A stretch of DNA of 64,000 bases from Mameliella sp. CS4 (GCF_019392335.1 NZ_JAHXRQ010000002.1:1-64000), one strand, 5' to 3'. Numbered from the stretch's first letter, positions 27,329 to 36,930 are shown. Made by a program: numbers and translations. The notes: generated from the letters alone by a model not told the origin.

Positions 27329-27354
27329 CGGCCCGGCGCTTGCGCACCGGGCCG
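27329..27354 (-). terminator. Terminator between the phosphatase-like gene and ffs
   Basis: CGGCCCGG (27329-27336) pairs perfectly with CCGGGCCG (27347-27354). On the minus strand the stem directly follows the SRP RNA and is followed by TTGCCTTT. It may also end the plus-strand gene. Confidence 0.75.
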
Positions 27355-27359
27355 ATTGA

Positions 27360-27456
27360 GGTGAGAGATTGTAACGACCCAAGCGGGGCTCGTTACGGCT
27401 GCTTCCTTCCGGACCTGACCGGGTTGGCGAGGCGCTTGCCCGCACAACCTCTCGAC
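27360..27456 (-). ncRNA. ffs: Signal recognition particle RNA, small (4.5S) type
   Basis: Read on the minus strand, the stretch contains the near-invariant core GGTCAGGTCCGGAAGGAAGC (about 27398-27417), comprising the symmetric and asymmetric internal loops bound by Ffh and a GGAA tetraloop. The ends pair: GAGAGGTTGT (about 27444-27453 read in reverse) with ACAATCTCTC (27363-27372). The length of about 95 nt is that of the short bacterial SRP RNA. It directs signal-peptide-bearing nascent chains to the membrane with Ffh/FtsY. Exact ends are estimated from pairing. Confidence 0.93.
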
Positions 27457-27541
27457 CGTCTATCTAAGACCCCGGCGCGGATTTTGCAATGGGGTGCGAT
27501 GCACTCTCCCGTTTGCCGCGCGCTGCGTTTATGAGGGCGGG

Positions 27542-28636
27542 ATGGATGAGACATTCGAGATTTTCGCAAGCGTGCCGCCGGGGCTGGAACCGCTCCTGCT
27601 GGACGAGGTCCGCGCGGCGGGATTCGCGCAGCCTGCGCAGGTGCCGGGCGGCGTGACCTTTCAGGGCGGCTGGGCCGAGGTTGCGCGGGCCAACCGGGAA
27701 TTGCGTGGCGCCGGGCGTGTCTTGGCGCGCTTTGCCAGCTTCCGGGCGATGCATCTGGCGCAACTGGACAAACGGGCGCGGAAACTGGACTGGGGCGCGG
27801 TCTTGCGGGCCGATGTCCCGGTGCGTGTCGAAGTGACCTGCCGGAATTCCAAGATCTATCACGACCGTGCCGCACGGCAGCGCGTCGAAGGCGCCATCGC
27901 CGAGACGGTGGGGGCGCCAGTTCTGAAAGAGGCCTCGGACGAGGCGGTGCGGATCATGCTGCGGATCGAGGACGACCTGGCGGTTTTCTCGGTCGATACC
28001 TCGGGAGAGCCGCTGCACCGGCGGGGCCTGAAGCAGCAGGTGGGCAAGGCCCCGATGCGCGAGACGCTGGCGGCGCTGTTCCTGCGCGCCTGCGGCTATG
28101 ACGGGACAGGGCCGGTGGTGGACCCGATGTGCGGCTCTGGCACCTTTGTCATCGAGGCGGCGGAAATCGCCGCCGGGCTGGCGCCGGGCCGGGCGCGGAG
28201 CTTTGCCCTCGACCGTCTGGCGATCCCTGTGCCGGAGGCGCCGCAGCAGGTGCGGCGCGAGGTCGGCGCCCGGTTCTTCGGGTCGGATCGGGATGACGGG
28301 GCGATCCGGATGAGCCAGGCCAATGCGGACCGGGCCGGGGTGGCCGACCTCTGCACCTTTACCCGCGCGGCGATCAGCGATCTACAGCGGCCCGAGGGGC
28401 CGCCGGGGCTGGTCATGGTGAACCCGCCCTATGGCGCGCGGATCGGCAACCGCAAGCTGCTGTTTGCGCTCTATGGCAGTCTTGGCGCCGTCTTGCGGGA
28501 CCGGTTTGCGGGCTGGCGGCTGGGCATGGTGACCTCTGACGGCGGGCTGGCCAAGGCCACGGGCCTTGACCTGACAGCCGGCCCGCCGGTGAGTTTCGGC
28601 GGGCTCAAGGTCAAGCTTTACCAGGCGTATCTGTAA
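27542..28636 (+). CDS. THUMP-domain class I SAM-dependent RNA methyltransferase (RlmL-like)
   Basis: The 364-residue protein has an N-terminal ferredoxin-like/THUMP RNA-binding region (about 1-160) and a C-terminal Rossmann methyltransferase with the PVVDPMCGSGTF motif I at 191-202 and the catalytic NPPYG motif near 304. This matches the N-terminal half of E. coli RlmL, which makes m2G2445 in 23S rRNA; many alphaproteobacteria carry this shorter form. The target is inferred from the family. The ATG at 27542 follows a GAGGG; it is divergent from ffs. Confidence 0.85.
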   Translation: MDETFEIFASVPPGLEPLLLDEVRAAGFAQPAQVPGGVTFQGGWAEVARANRELRGAGRVLARFASFRAMHLAQLDKRARKLDWGAVLRADVPVRVEVTCRNSKIYHDRAARQRVEGAIAETVGAPVLKEASDEAVRIMLRIEDDLAVFSVDTSGEPLHRRGLKQQVGKAPMRETLAALFLRACGYDGTGPVVDPMCGSGTFVIEAAEIAAGLAPGRARSFALDRLAIPVPEAPQQVRREVGARFFGSDRDDGAIRMSQANADRAGVADLCTFTRAAISDLQRPEGPPGLVMVNPPYGARIGNRKLLFALYGSLGAVLRDRFAGWRLGMVTSDGGLAKATGLDLTAGPPVSFGGLKVKLYQAYL

Positions 28637-28652
28637 CGGCGCGGACCCGGCC

Positions 28653-29723
28653 TCACTCGACCTTGTCGAAGGCCTGGGTAAAGGCGGATGTGACCATCTC
28701 GATCATCTGCGCGTGCAGGTCAGCGCGGGGCTGGCCGGTGCCGTCGGGACAGATCGGGTCCTCGATGCCCTGCGCCAGTGCCGTTTCGGCGGCGCCCGGC
28801 TTGCACGCGGGGAACATGTCGGCGTGGGTGGCGCCCTCGATCACCGCGTAATCGGCCCCGGGGATGCCCTGTGCCAGCGGTGCCGCCCGCAGCGTCGCGG
28901 GAATGTCGGCTTCCTGGCCCAGGTTCACCAGCGCGACCGGCACCGCCACCTCTGCCAGGCTGTCCGCCGCAAAGACATCCGCCGGGGCCGGGTCTATCGC
29001 CATGACGAAGCCGATCCGATCGTCCGAGTTGTCGCGGCCCGCCACCGACATGTCCATCGCGTGCAGGTCGACGCCGCTCATCCGGACCCAGGCGCAAAGC
29101 GAGGGGTTGCGGTCCTCGGCGTCGCAATACCCGGCCAACAGTTCCGGGTCGAGCCGGGGACCGGCCAGCCCCAGGGCGCTGTTGCCGCCCATCGACAGGC
29201 CCAGGGCACCGATCCTGTCCGGATCGGCATGGGCCTGCAGATCCGGCGCCGCTTGCAACGCGTCCAGCGCGCGCGACAGGTCTGCCGGGCGTTGCCACAG
29301 CTTCATTGTCTGTTCCGCCGACCGCTCTGGCCCGGTGTTGCCGGGATGGGTGGGGGCGGCGACGATGAACCCGGCCTCGGCCAGCGGGGCGGCAAGCCAG
29401 CTTGCCGCCGAAGGGCGTCCGCCCAGGCCCGCGCCATGCGACAGCAGGATCACCGGATGTTGGCCGGGCGCAATCGGCGCGCCTTGCAGGGAGGCGGTGC
29501 CCTGGAAAAACAGGGTTTCGCCCAGCGTGACGGGGCTGCCGCCGCTTGCCGCGGGATACCAGACCGTGACGTCCAGCTCTGTCCCGCGCTCCGCCGAGGG
29601 GACGGTGAGTGTCCGCACACCCGCGGCAGGGTCATCCGCGAATGCCGTGCCGGCGGCAAGCGACAGGGACAGAGCGGCAGTCAGGGCCGCGCAGGCCCTG
29701 GATACTGGGATTGAAATACTCAT
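28653..29723 (-). CDS. Exported alpha/beta hydrolase (dienelactone hydrolase-like)
   Basis: The 356-residue protein has a signal peptide (about 1-30, ending AFADD) and an alpha/beta-hydrolase core: oxyanion segment VILLSHGAGLGG, nucleophile elbow IGALGLSMGGNSAL (GxSxG), and a candidate catalytic His in GATHADMFP. It resembles the PAF-acetylhydrolase/dienelactone-hydrolase-like exported esterases. The substrate is unknown. Several paired Cys lie in the lid region (AGYCDAEDRNPSLCAW). Start ATG at 29723 has AAAAGG upstream. It is convergent with the methyltransferase gene. Confidence 0.78.
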   Translation of the reverse strand: MSISIPVSRACAALTAALSLSLAAGTAFADDPAAGVRTLTVPSAERGTELDVTVWYPAASGGSPVTLGETLFFQGTASLQGAPIAPGQHPVILLSHGAGLGGRPSAASWLAAPLAEAGFIVAAPTHPGNTGPERSAEQTMKLWQRPADLSRALDALQAAPDLQAHADPDRIGALGLSMGGNSALGLAGPRLDPELLAGYCDAEDRNPSLCAWVRMSGVDLHAMDMSVAGRDNSDDRIGFVMAIDPAPADVFAADSLAEVAVPVALVNLGQEADIPATLRAAPLAQGIPGADYAVIEGATHADMFPACKPGAAETALAQGIEDPICPDGTGQPRADLHAQMIEMVTSAFTQAFDKVE

Positions 29724-29831
29724 TACTGGCCTTTTGGTTGGTGTCCTACCGTCGTCATCGCGGCAGCCTGCAGTCACACAGCTATGTGGCCCGCTCCCGT
29801 CGTGCAATGGCGGACACGGCCCCGCGTCAGC

Positions 29832-30170
29832 CTATTCGCGGCTCAGCCCGCCGGGGCAGAAGAACCGGGTATAAAGACCGTAGCAGGTGGCCGTCATCTT
29901 GTAGCCCTTGATGTCGATCCGCGCATAGAGGTAGCGGTCCTCATAGGTCAGGTCGATGCCCGACATCAGCAGATCGGTACAGGCGCGGTTATCGGCCCGG
30001 CACAGCAACAGCGCCGCCGCGTCCAGGCCGGACTTGCCGTCCAGCTCCTCGTTCGCGACGGTCAGTTGAACCTGGCGCCGCAATTCCGCCTCGGCGGCCT
30101 CTGGACCGGGCTTGGTGAGATAGGCGCCGATCAGCGCCATGACGATCATGCCGAGAAGAAAACGATACAT
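29832..30170 (-). CDS. Small membrane-anchored protein, possibly DUF4359-like
   Basis: The 112-residue protein has one N-terminal hydrophobic segment (YRFLLGMIVMALIGAYL) that is either an anchor or an uncleaved signal, then a soluble part with four Cys (LLLCRADNRAC and TCYGLYTRFFC). The YLYARIDI...CYGLYTRFFCP ending recalls the pattern of DUF4359 proteins, but I am not certain. It follows the HAD gene on the same strand after 66 bases. No function can be proposed. Confidence 0.6.
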   Translation of the reverse strand: MYRFLLGMIVMALIGAYLTKPGPEAAEAELRRQVQLTVANEELDGKSGLDAAALLLCRADNRACTDLLMSGIDLTYEDRYLYARIDIKGYKMTATCYGLYTRFFCPGGLSRE

Positions 30171-30236
30171 GGCGGTTCCATTGTGTGACCTGGTTGCCTG
30201 ATGGAGTAGGCGAGCGCGCGGCTCTGCGCAAGCGCG

Positions 30237-30875
30237 TCAGAGCAGGCCCGCCAGCTCTGCCCCCTGCAGCAGGTCATCGGCCAGGTGGTGCGCGTGCCGC
30301 CCCGACGGGGGCACAAGGTCGGGCACCTGCACCACGGTCATACCGGCGGCAAATCCGGCCTCCGCGCCGGTGTTGCTGTCCTCGAAGACAAGGCAGCGGC
30401 GCGGGTCCGCACCCAACCGGCTGGCGGCCAGCAGGTAGGGTTCGGGTGCCGGTTTGGGCAGGTTCACACAATCGCGGGTGACGACTACCTCGAACCGCCG
30501 GGCAAGATCGGATTGCGCCAGCTTGTGTGTGGCAGAGGCGCGGCGCGACGATGTGGCGATGGCCACCGGCGTTGCCTGCGCCGCAAGCCGGTCCAGCAGG
30601 TCGATCGCGCCGGGTTTGAGCGGGATGCCCTGATCCGTCCGGCGGCAGTCCTCTTCCAGCCAGTCGGCGTGGATCGCGTCGAAATCCAACGCGCCGAAAT
30701 GCTGTTCCAGGATCGCGCGTCCGGTGTCATTGGCGGTGCCGACCAGCTGCAGAAAAATCGCCTCTGTAAGGTCGGCGCCGTGGCGGGCCAGCACCCGGCG
30801 CCCGGTGACGAAAGCAAGGCTTTCGGTATCGACCAGCGTTCCGTCCAGGTCAAAGATCACGGCATCATAGGGCAT
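30237..30875 (-). CDS. HAD-superfamily phosphatase (phosphoglycolate phosphatase/phosphoglucomutase-like)
   Basis: The 212-residue protein has the HAD motif I AVIFDLDGTLVDTE (nucleophile Asp9, Asp11), motif II in VAIATSSRR (Thr/Ser), motif III Lys in NLPKPAPEPYLLAA, and motif IV CLVFEDSNTGAEAG. The four-helix cap between motifs I and II places it in subfamily I, with sugar-phosphate phosphatases and beta-phosphoglucomutases. The substrate is open. Start ATG at 30875 has GGAAAA; a start seven codons earlier lacks a ribosome site. Confidence 0.85.
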   Translation of the reverse strand: MPYDAVIFDLDGTLVDTESLAFVTGRRVLARHGADLTEAIFLQLVGTANDTGRAILEQHFGALDFDAIHADWLEEDCRRTDQGIPLKPGAIDLLDRLAAQATPVAIATSSRRASATHKLAQSDLARRFEVVVTRDCVNLPKPAPEPYLLAASRLGADPRRCLVFEDSNTGAEAGFAAGMTVVQVPDLVPPSGRHAHHLADDLLQGAELAGLL

Positions 30876-30919
30876 CTGGTTTTCCGGTTCGCGCATTTTC
30901 GGCCAAGGCCTAGACGGAA

Positions 30920-30945
30920 AACGGGCGGCCCGTAAGCCGCCCGCC
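30920..30945 (-). terminator. cpdB terminator hairpin
   Basis: CGGGCGGC (30922-30929) pairs perfectly with GCCGCCCG (30936-30943) around a 6-base loop, about 23 bases beyond the cpdB stop. Confidence 0.65.
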
Positions 30946-30966
30946 ATAACGTTTCGTGTCGTGGTC

Positions 30967-32946
30967 TTACAGCTGTATGCGGAACAGCGCGAAGCCGTCG
31001 GCGCCTTCGCCCGCGTCCTCGATGGTCACGCCCTTGACGTCATCGGCATAGTCGCGCGCCTTGGGGCCGGTCTCGAACAGGACCGTGGTGCCCTCCATCG
31101 GTTTGAAGGACCAGTTGGCATCGGCGGAGGGGTTGATGGTGCCCTGTTCGACGATGTAGCGCACGATCACGTCGCGGTTGGTGTCGGGCGCCTCGAAAAT
31201 AACCGTGTCGCCCTTGGCGCCGGGGAAATCTCCGCCGCCCGAGGCGCGGTAGTTGTTGGTGGCGATCACGAATTCCATGTCCGCCGTCACCGGCTCGCCG
31301 TTGAACATCAGGTTGACGATGCGGTTGGCGTCCGGGTTTTCCAACGCGCCCTTGGGGCCGAATTTCGACGGTTGGCTGAGGTCGATCTGGTAGGTCACGC
31401 CGTCGATCACGTCGAAGTTGTAGGACGGGAAGGAGGGGTTCAGGAGCGGTGCATCGGTTGCGCCCGGGTCGACCTGGTTGAACATCCCCGCCGAACGTTC
31501 CAGCCAGTCCTTGACCTGTGCACCCGTCACCTTCACGGCACGCACGGTGTTGGGATAGAGGTAGAGGTCGGCGACGTTCTTGATCGCCACGGCGCCCGTC
31601 GCGACGTCGGTGTAATACTCCGGTCCGCCCCGGCCCCCGGCCTTGAAGGGGGCGGCGGCCGACAGGATCGGCAGGCCCTCGTACTCGGTCCCCTGCATCA
31701 TCTGTTCGATGTACCATTTCTGCGCGATCGAAACGATCTGGACCGAGGGATCGTCGGCCACCAGCGCGAAATAACTGTGCAGCGGCGCCGAGGTCTGGCC
31801 CACGGCACGGCGGACGTAGGCCAGGGTTTCCTCATGCTCCTTTTGTGTCGCGTCGATCACCGGCTGGTAATCGTCCACAAGCGCGGTGATGGACCGGTCC
31901 TCGTTGCGTTTCGAGATCGGGCGCGCCTCGGACATGGTGTTGACCACGCGCCAGGTGTTGCCGTCGCGTTCCAGCAGAAGGTCGATCAGCCCCATGTGCG
32001 AGCCCCAGAAGCCGCCCATGACCGCGGGCTTGCCGTGGATCGTGCCCTTGTCCGCGTCGACGGCGGCGAAATCGGCATAGGTGGGCGAGGGGAAGACAAG
32101 GTGCGAATGTCCGGTCATGACCGCGTCGATGCCCTCGACCCCGGCCAGCGGAACGCTGGCGTTCTCCATGCCGTCCGTGTGATCGGCGGACCCGATGCCC
32201 GAGTGCGACAGGGCCACGATGATTTCCGCCCCCTGTTCCAGCATCTCGGGGACGTAGGATTTCGCCGTCTCGACGATGTCGCGGGCGGTCACGTTGCCAT
32301 CCAGATGCTTGCGGTCCCAGTTCATGACCTGCGGCGGGGTAAAGCCGATCACCCCCACCTTTATCGGATGGGTCTCGCCAGCGCCATCGGTCAGCATCCG
32401 GTCGAGGATGACATAGGGTTTGAACAGCGTCTCGTCCTCGCGCGCGGTCGCGCCCTGGGACTTGGCGATGTTCGCCAGGACCACCGGGAAATCGGCGCCC
32501 GCCATGCTCTTCATCAGGAAGTCGAGGCCGTAGTTGAACTCATGGTTGCCGATGGTGGCCGCGTCAAAGCCCAGCGTGTTCATCGCGGTCACGACCGGGT
32601 GCATGTCGCCCTCTTTCATGCCGCGTTCATAGGCGATGTAATCGCCCATCGGGTTGCCCTGCAGGAAATCGCCATTGTCCAGCAACATGGTGTTGGTCGC
32701 CTCGGCGCGGATGCCCTCGATGATCGAGGCGGTGCGCGACAGGCCGACGGTGTCGCGCGGCTTGTCGGCGTAATAGTCGTAAGGGTGGACGTGGACGTGG
32801 ATGTCCGTGGTTTCCATGATGCGCAGATGCGCCTGGTTGGCCGCCGCATGGGCCGAATAGGGATGCAAGACGATCAGGGCGGCCCCGGCGGTGGAGCTGG
32901 CAAGGAACTGGCGCCGCGTGAGACGTGCATCAAAGGACTGTGACAT
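30967..32946 (-). CDS. cpdB: 2',3'-cyclic-nucleotide 2'-phosphodiesterase / 3'-nucleotidase
   Basis: The 659-residue enzyme is exported by the Tat route: [15 protein letters not shown] at 10-24 with cleavage near AHA (34). The metallophosphatase domain has [41 protein letters not shown] and TGHSHLVF, which hold two metal ions. The C-terminal 5'-nucleotidase substrate domain includes the YRASGGGDF segment. It salvages periplasmic 2',3'-cyclic and 3'-nucleotides, the very products an RNase T2 would release, so it may work with the exported RNase at 17062-17697. The ATG ending at 32946 follows GGGAAA; a TTG four codons earlier is less likely. Confidence 0.92.
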   Translation of the reverse strand: MSQSFDARLTRRQFLASSTAGAALIVLHPYSAHAAANQAHLRIMETTDIHVHVHPYDYYADKPRDTVGLSRTASIIEGIRAEATNTMLLDNGDFLQGNPMGDYIAYERGMKEGDMHPVVTAMNTLGFDAATIGNHEFNYGLDFLMKSMAGADFPVVLANIAKSQGATAREDETLFKPYVILDRMLTDGAGETHPIKVGVIGFTPPQVMNWDRKHLDGNVTARDIVETAKSYVPEMLEQGAEIIVALSHSGIGSADHTDGMENASVPLAGVEGIDAVMTGHSHLVFPSPTYADFAAVDADKGTIHGKPAVMGGFWGSHMGLIDLLLERDGNTWRVVNTMSEARPISKRNEDRSITALVDDYQPVIDATQKEHEETLAYVRRAVGQTSAPLHSYFALVADDPSVQIVSIAQKWYIEQMMQGTEYEGLPILSAAAPFKAGGRGGPEYYTDVATGAVAIKNVADLYLYPNTVRAVKVTGAQVKDWLERSAGMFNQVDPGATDAPLLNPSFPSYNFDVIDGVTYQIDLSQPSKFGPKGALENPDANRIVNLMFNGEPVTADMEFVIATNNYRASGGGDFPGAKGDTVIFEAPDTNRDVIVRYIVEQGTINPSADANWSFKPMEGTTVLFETGPKARDYADDVKGVTIEDAGEGADGFALFRIQL

Positions 32947-33124
32947 GGTTTTTCCCAAAGTTTGGCTGCATGACGGGTTTGATCCGGAAATTCCAACAGT
33001 GATGTGACGCTAGCACGATTCTTTCGGACCGCGATGGGCTTACCTGGGGGAAATCGCACCGGCTTTGGGTTTGCATCCCGGTCCCGGGCGGGCAAATGTG
33101 CGGGGCGCTGGAACGGGGGACAGG

Positions 33125-34090
33125 ATGCGGCACGCGGAAGAGGTGACATTCGGGGGATCCGGGCTGGATCGCGCGGCAGAGATCCGGGGCGACATCGGTG
33201 CGCTTGCCGCCGCGATGCAGGACGCGCGGGCGCGCACGATCCTCATCTGGCGCGGCAAGCCGCTGGTCACGGGTGAGGGAATGATGGAGGCCATGCGCCT
33301 GCCTCTGGATCACCCGATCCTGGCCGAGGCCGGCAGCCCACCGATCCTTCTGGGTCGTGAAGAGGGCGCGGCGGTCTTCTCGCATGACATTTCGGGCTGG
33401 ACCCCACCGGAATTCGACGCCGAAGCACAGGCGAGCTTTCTCGATCCCAGCGAATACAGCCACCCCAGCTGTCCCGAGGCCCGCTTTGCCGAGCTGCGCC
33501 GGATCATGACCCGGCTGACGCCACGCGACGCCGAATTGGCGGCCACGGCCAAGGCGGTGCACGGCTGGCACGGCAGTCACCGGTTCTGCTCGCGTTGCGG
33601 CGCCGAGTCCGAGATGCACCAGGCCGGCTGGACCCGGATCTGCCCGGCCTGCGGCGGGCAGCATTTCCCGCGCACGGACCCGGTGGTGATCATGCTGATC
33701 ACCCGGGGCAACCGCTGTTTGCTGGGCCGCTCTCCGGGCTGGCCCGACGGCATGTATTCCTGCCTCGCCGGTTTCGTCGAACCGGGCGAGACGATCGAGG
33801 CCGCGGTACGGCGCGAGACCTGGGAAGAGGCGGGCATCCGCGTCGGCCCTGTCCGCTACCTTGCCAGCCAGCCCTGGGCCTTTCCGGCCTCGCTGATGTT
33901 CGGCTGCCACGGCGAGGCGTTGAGCGACGAGATCACGGTGGACCCGGCAGAGCTTGAAGACGCGATCTGGGTCACCCGCGAAGAGGTGGCCGAGGCGGCG
34001 GCGGGCCTGCGCGAAGGGTTGCTGCCCGCGCGCAAGGGCGCCATCGCGCATTTCATGTTGCTTAACTGGATGGCGGATAGATTGGACTGA
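33125..34090 (+). CDS. nudC: NAD(+)/NADH pyrophosphatase (RNA deNADding enzyme)
   Basis: The 321-residue Nudix hydrolase cleaves NAD(H) to NMN(H) and AMP and can remove NAD caps from RNA. Four zinc Cys at 155, 158, 173 and 176 precede the Nudix box GFVEPGETIEAAVRRETWEE at 216-235, and the NudC-specific SQPWAFPAS is at 248-256. All Nudix metal ligands are present. The N-terminal domain is variable, as usual. The ATG at 33125 is used because the upstream extension is unlike the family. It is followed on the same strand by the SRPBCC gene. Confidence 0.93.
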   Translation: MRHAEEVTFGGSGLDRAAEIRGDIGALAAAMQDARARTILIWRGKPLVTGEGMMEAMRLPLDHPILAEAGSPPILLGREEGAAVFSHDISGWTPPEFDAEAQASFLDPSEYSHPSCPEARFAELRRIMTRLTPRDAELAATAKAVHGWHGSHRFCSRCGAESEMHQAGWTRICPACGGQHFPRTDPVVIMLITRGNRCLLGRSPGWPDGMYSCLAGFVEPGETIEAAVRRETWEEAGIRVGPVRYLASQPWAFPASLMFGCHGEALSDEITVDPAELEDAIWVTREEVAEAAAGLREGLLPARKGAIAHFMLLNWMADRLD

Positions 34091-34149
34091 GACGCGGCTT
34101 GGGGTAGGGTGCCGAAAACAGCCGGACAAGATGAGGCAAGAGCAGGCAG

Positions 34150-34611
34150 ATGGAACTCACGGCACGCGAAGATATCGAAGCCCCGCAGGACCGGGTCTTT
34201 GCCATGATGGCGGATTTCGACACCATCGAACGGCAGGCCATGCGGCGCGGCCTGGACGTGACCCGCACCGGGGATGGTCCGGGCGCTGGGATGGCCTGGG
34301 ACGTGGCGTTCCAGTTTCGCGGCAAGCGGCGCGCGGCCGCGATCACCCTGACCGACTACCAGCCGCCGGAGCGGATGGTTTTTGACACCCTGTCGGGTGG
34401 GCTGGACATAAAGCTGACGCTGGATGTCGTGGCGCTGTCGCCCACGCGCACCCGGATCAACGTGACCACGGTCATGGCCGCGCGGACCCTGTCGGCCCGT
34501 CTGTTCCTGCAATCGATGAAACTGGCGCGCGGCGGCATGGACAAACGGTTCCGCAAGCGGGTGGCCGAACTGGCTGGCGAAATGGAAACAAGGCTGCGCG
34601 GCGCGGCCTGA
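34150..34611 (+). CDS. SRPBCC (START-like) family protein
   Basis: The 153-residue protein fits the polyketide-cyclase/START-like fold used to bind hydrophobic ligands: the N-terminal strand ELTAREDIEAPQDRVFAMMADF is the standard SRPBCC opening, followed by alternating strands (VTRTGDGPGAGMAWDVAF) and a long C-terminal helix (MDKRFRKRVAELAGEME). No catalytic residues are implied. It lies 59 bases after nudC and 60 bases before the DUF4198 gene, so it may be cotranscribed. The ligand is unknown. Confidence 0.8.
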   Translation: MELTAREDIEAPQDRVFAMMADFDTIERQAMRRGLDVTRTGDGPGAGMAWDVAFQFRGKRRAAAITLTDYQPPERMVFDTLSGGLDIKLTLDVVALSPTRTRINVTTVMAARTLSARLFLQSMKLARGGMDKRFRKRVAELAGEMETRLRGAA

Positions 34612-34671
34612 TCCCGTTGCGTTGACGTGGCAGGGCGCTAGATTGCGGCAAAAGGCACAAAGGAGCGCCGG

Positions 34672-35466
34672 ATGTTGCGATTGACCTGGGTCCTGGCCCT
34701 GCTGGCCGGGCCGCTGTCGGCTCATGAATTCTGGATCGAGCCTGAGGGCTTCGTGATCCCCGACGAAGCGCCTGTCCTGGCGCAGACCCTCGTCGGAACA
34801 AAGCTGAAGGGCGCGACCTATAGCTACAACCCCCGCAACTTCAAACGCTTCGATATAGTGACCTCCGCAGGGGTCGAACCTGTCGAGGGGCGGTTGGGCG
34901 ATAAACCCGCGCTGAACATGGTGCCCGAGGGCACGGGGCTGGCGACAATCGTGCATGTCACCCGCGACTACAGCCTGACCTATACCGAGTGGGAAAAATT
35001 CCTCACCTTCGTCGAGCACAAGGATTTCACCTGGGCGCTTGACCGGCACCTTGAACGGGGGCTGGGCCAGGAACGCGTGCGCGAACGCTATTCCCGCCAC
35101 GCCAAGAGCCTGGTGGCATTGGGTGATGGTACGGGCGCTGACCGCGAGGTGGGGCTCCTGACCGAGATCGTGGCCGAGGCGAACCCCTACACTGACGACC
35201 TCTCCGGCGGCCTGCCGGTGCGCGTACTCTACCAGGGCGCGCCGCGCGTGGACGTTCAGGTGGAACTGTTCGAACGGGACCCGGCGGGCGAGGTGACGAT
35301 CCGCCTTTACCGAACCGACGACAAGGGGCGCGCGACGGTCGAGGTGAAGCCGGGGCATTTCTACCTGGTCGATGCCGTGGTCATGCGCGAACTGGAGATC
35401 GAGGACGACAAGGACCCGGCCTGGGAAAGCCTCTGGGCCTCGCTGACTTTCGAGGTGCCGCAATGA
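34672..35466 (+). CDS. Periplasmic DUF4198-like protein
   Basis: The 264-residue protein has a signal peptide (1-17) followed at once by the AHEFWIEP sequence that marks the DUF4198 family. The C-terminal part (LPVRVLYQGAPRVDVQVELFERD...DDKGRATVEVKPGHFYLVDA) looks like an immunoglobulin/CNA-B type carrier domain. Family members often sit near transition-metal uptake genes, but none are here. AAGGAG precedes the ATG. It overlaps the following oxidase gene by four bases (ATGA), so the two are translationally coupled. Confidence 0.8.
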   Translation: MLRLTWVLALLAGPLSAHEFWIEPEGFVIPDEAPVLAQTLVGTKLKGATYSYNPRNFKRFDIVTSAGVEPVEGRLGDKPALNMVPEGTGLATIVHVTRDYSLTYTEWEKFLTFVEHKDFTWALDRHLERGLGQERVRERYSRHAKSLVALGDGTGADREVGLLTEIVAEANPYTDDLSGGLPVRVLYQGAPRVDVQVELFERDPAGEVTIRLYRTDDKGRATVEVKPGHFYLVDAVVMRELEIEDDKDPAWESLWASLTFEVPQ

Positions 35467-36863
35467 GCCTTGTCGAGACGCTGCGCGCCGAGCTGGACGC
35501 GGCCGGTGTCCTGACCGGCGAGGACATGGCCGCCTGGTCGCGTGACTGGACCGGACAATATGCCTGGACGCCGCTCTGCGTGGCACGCCCCCGCAGCACA
35601 GCAGAGGTCGCCGCCGTCTTGCGCGCGGCCCATGCGGACCGGGTCCCGGTGGTGACGGTCTCGGGCCATACCGGGCTGGCGGGCGGAACCTCGGGCGAGG
35701 GGGCGGTGATGCTCTCGCTCGACCGGATGACGCGGATCGAGGAGATCCGCGCCCCCGCAAGGCTGGCGGTGGTCGAGGCGGGCGTGATCCTCAGCGATCT
35801 GCACGCCGCCGCAGAGGCCGAGGGGCTGAGCTTTCCGATGACCTTCGGCGCCAAGGGCTCTGCCCGGATCGGCGGCATTCTCGCCACCAACGCGGGCGGG
35901 TCCAATGTTCTGCGCTACGGCAACACCCGGGACCTGGTGCTGGGGCTGGAGGCGGTGCTGGCCGATGGCCGCGTGGTCGACCTGATGTCGGAACTGCACA
36001 AGAACAACACCGGCTATGACCTGCGCCACCTGCTGATCGGCTCCGAGGGGACGCTGGGTGTCATCACCCGGGCGGTGCTGAAACTGGTGCCGCAGCCGCG
36101 CGCCTATGCCACCGCGATGGTGGCAACGGACTCGCTGTCGGGGGCGCTGGAGGTGTTGAATCGACTGCAGGACGTGACCGGCGGCGCGGTCGAGGCCTTT
36201 GAATTCATGTCGCGATTTTACATTCAGCAATACGCGCGGATGCACCCCGAGGCGCGGCCGGTCCTCGACAGCGACCATGAGGTGACGATCCTTGTCGAAC
36301 TGGGCGCCACCGCCCCGCGCGACGCCGAGGTCGGTCCCGACGGGGAGGTGCCGATCGCCGGCTACCTCGAAGAGGTCCTGGGCGAGATGCTGGAAGAGGG
36401 CGCGGTTCTGGACGCCGTCGTCGCCCAAAGCGACGCGCAGCGCGAGGCCATGTGGGCGCTGCGCGAGGCGGCGGCCGAGGTGTCCCTGTCGCATGTGCCG
36501 CTGGTCAACAACGACATCTCGGTGCCCCTCGACAAGGTCGAAACCTTCCTGGAACAGGCCGGCGCACGGTTGGCCCAGATCGATCCCGCCGCCCAGCCGG
36601 TCGTCGTCTCTCACCTCGGCGATGGCAACGTGCATTACCCGGTCTGGATCGGCGACGCTGGCCAGAAGGACGCGGTGATGCAGGCGGTGGAGGACGTGGT
36701 TCTGGGCCTCGGCGGATCGTTTTCCGCCGAACATGGCATCGGCCTGGCCAAGCGCCCCTCCATGGCGCGGCGCAAGGATCCCGTGGCGCTCGAGGTGATG
36801 CGGGCGATCAAGGCGGCGCTGGACCCGGAGGGGATTTTGAACCCGGGCAAGCTGCTGCCCTGA
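35463..36863 (+). CDS. FAD-linked 2-hydroxyacid oxidoreductase (GlcD/DLD-like)
   Basis: The 466-residue flavoprotein is of the vanillyl-alcohol-oxidase fold: VTVSGHTGLAGGTSGEG (about 64-80) binds the FAD diphosphate, MTFGAKGSARIGGILATNAGG and LLIGSEGTLGVITRAVLKLVP complete the FAD domain, and VVSHLGDGNVHYPVW and FSAEHGIGLAKR give the C-terminal catalytic segments. Family members oxidise glycolate, D-lactate or D-2-hydroxyglutarate; which one applies cannot be read here. No GlcE/GlcF partner is next to it, which favours a single-subunit dehydrogenase. It is coupled to the DUF4198 gene by overlap. Confidence 0.87.
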   Translation: MSLVETLRAELDAAGVLTGEDMAAWSRDWTGQYAWTPLCVARPRSTAEVAAVLRAAHADRVPVVTVSGHTGLAGGTSGEGAVMLSLDRMTRIEEIRAPARLAVVEAGVILSDLHAAAEAEGLSFPMTFGAKGSARIGGILATNAGGSNVLRYGNTRDLVLGLEAVLADGRVVDLMSELHKNNTGYDLRHLLIGSEGTLGVITRAVLKLVPQPRAYATAMVATDSLSGALEVLNRLQDVTGGAVEAFEFMSRFYIQQYARMHPEARPVLDSDHEVTILVELGATAPRDAEVGPDGEVPIAGYLEEVLGEMLEEGAVLDAVVAQSDAQREAMWALREAAAEVSLSHVPLVNNDISVPLDKVETFLEQAGARLAQIDPAAQPVVVSHLGDGNVHYPVWIGDAGQKDAVMQAVEDVVLGLGGSFSAEHGIGLAKRPSMARRKDPVALEVMRAIKAALDPEGILNPGKLLP

Positions 36864-36871
36864 CGGTGGGA

Positions 36872-36899
36872 CGGCGGGGTAAACCCCGCCCTACGCCCT
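36872..36899. repeat. 28-bp palindromic intergenic repeat, family B (copy 1)
   Basis: The stretch holds an 18-bp inverted repeat GGCGGGGTAAACCCCGCC followed by CTACGCCCT. The whole 28 bases are identical to 56069-56096. It starts 9 bases after the stop of the FAD oxidase gene. Confidence 0.75.
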
Positions 36900-36930
36900 G
36901 GCGCGGCGGCAGCACCCGGTCCCGCCCTCG

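Noticed and set aside
30961..32943. A 660-codon plus-strand frame across cpdB
   Set aside because: It is antisense to cpdB, whose metal motifs and Tat signal are clear.
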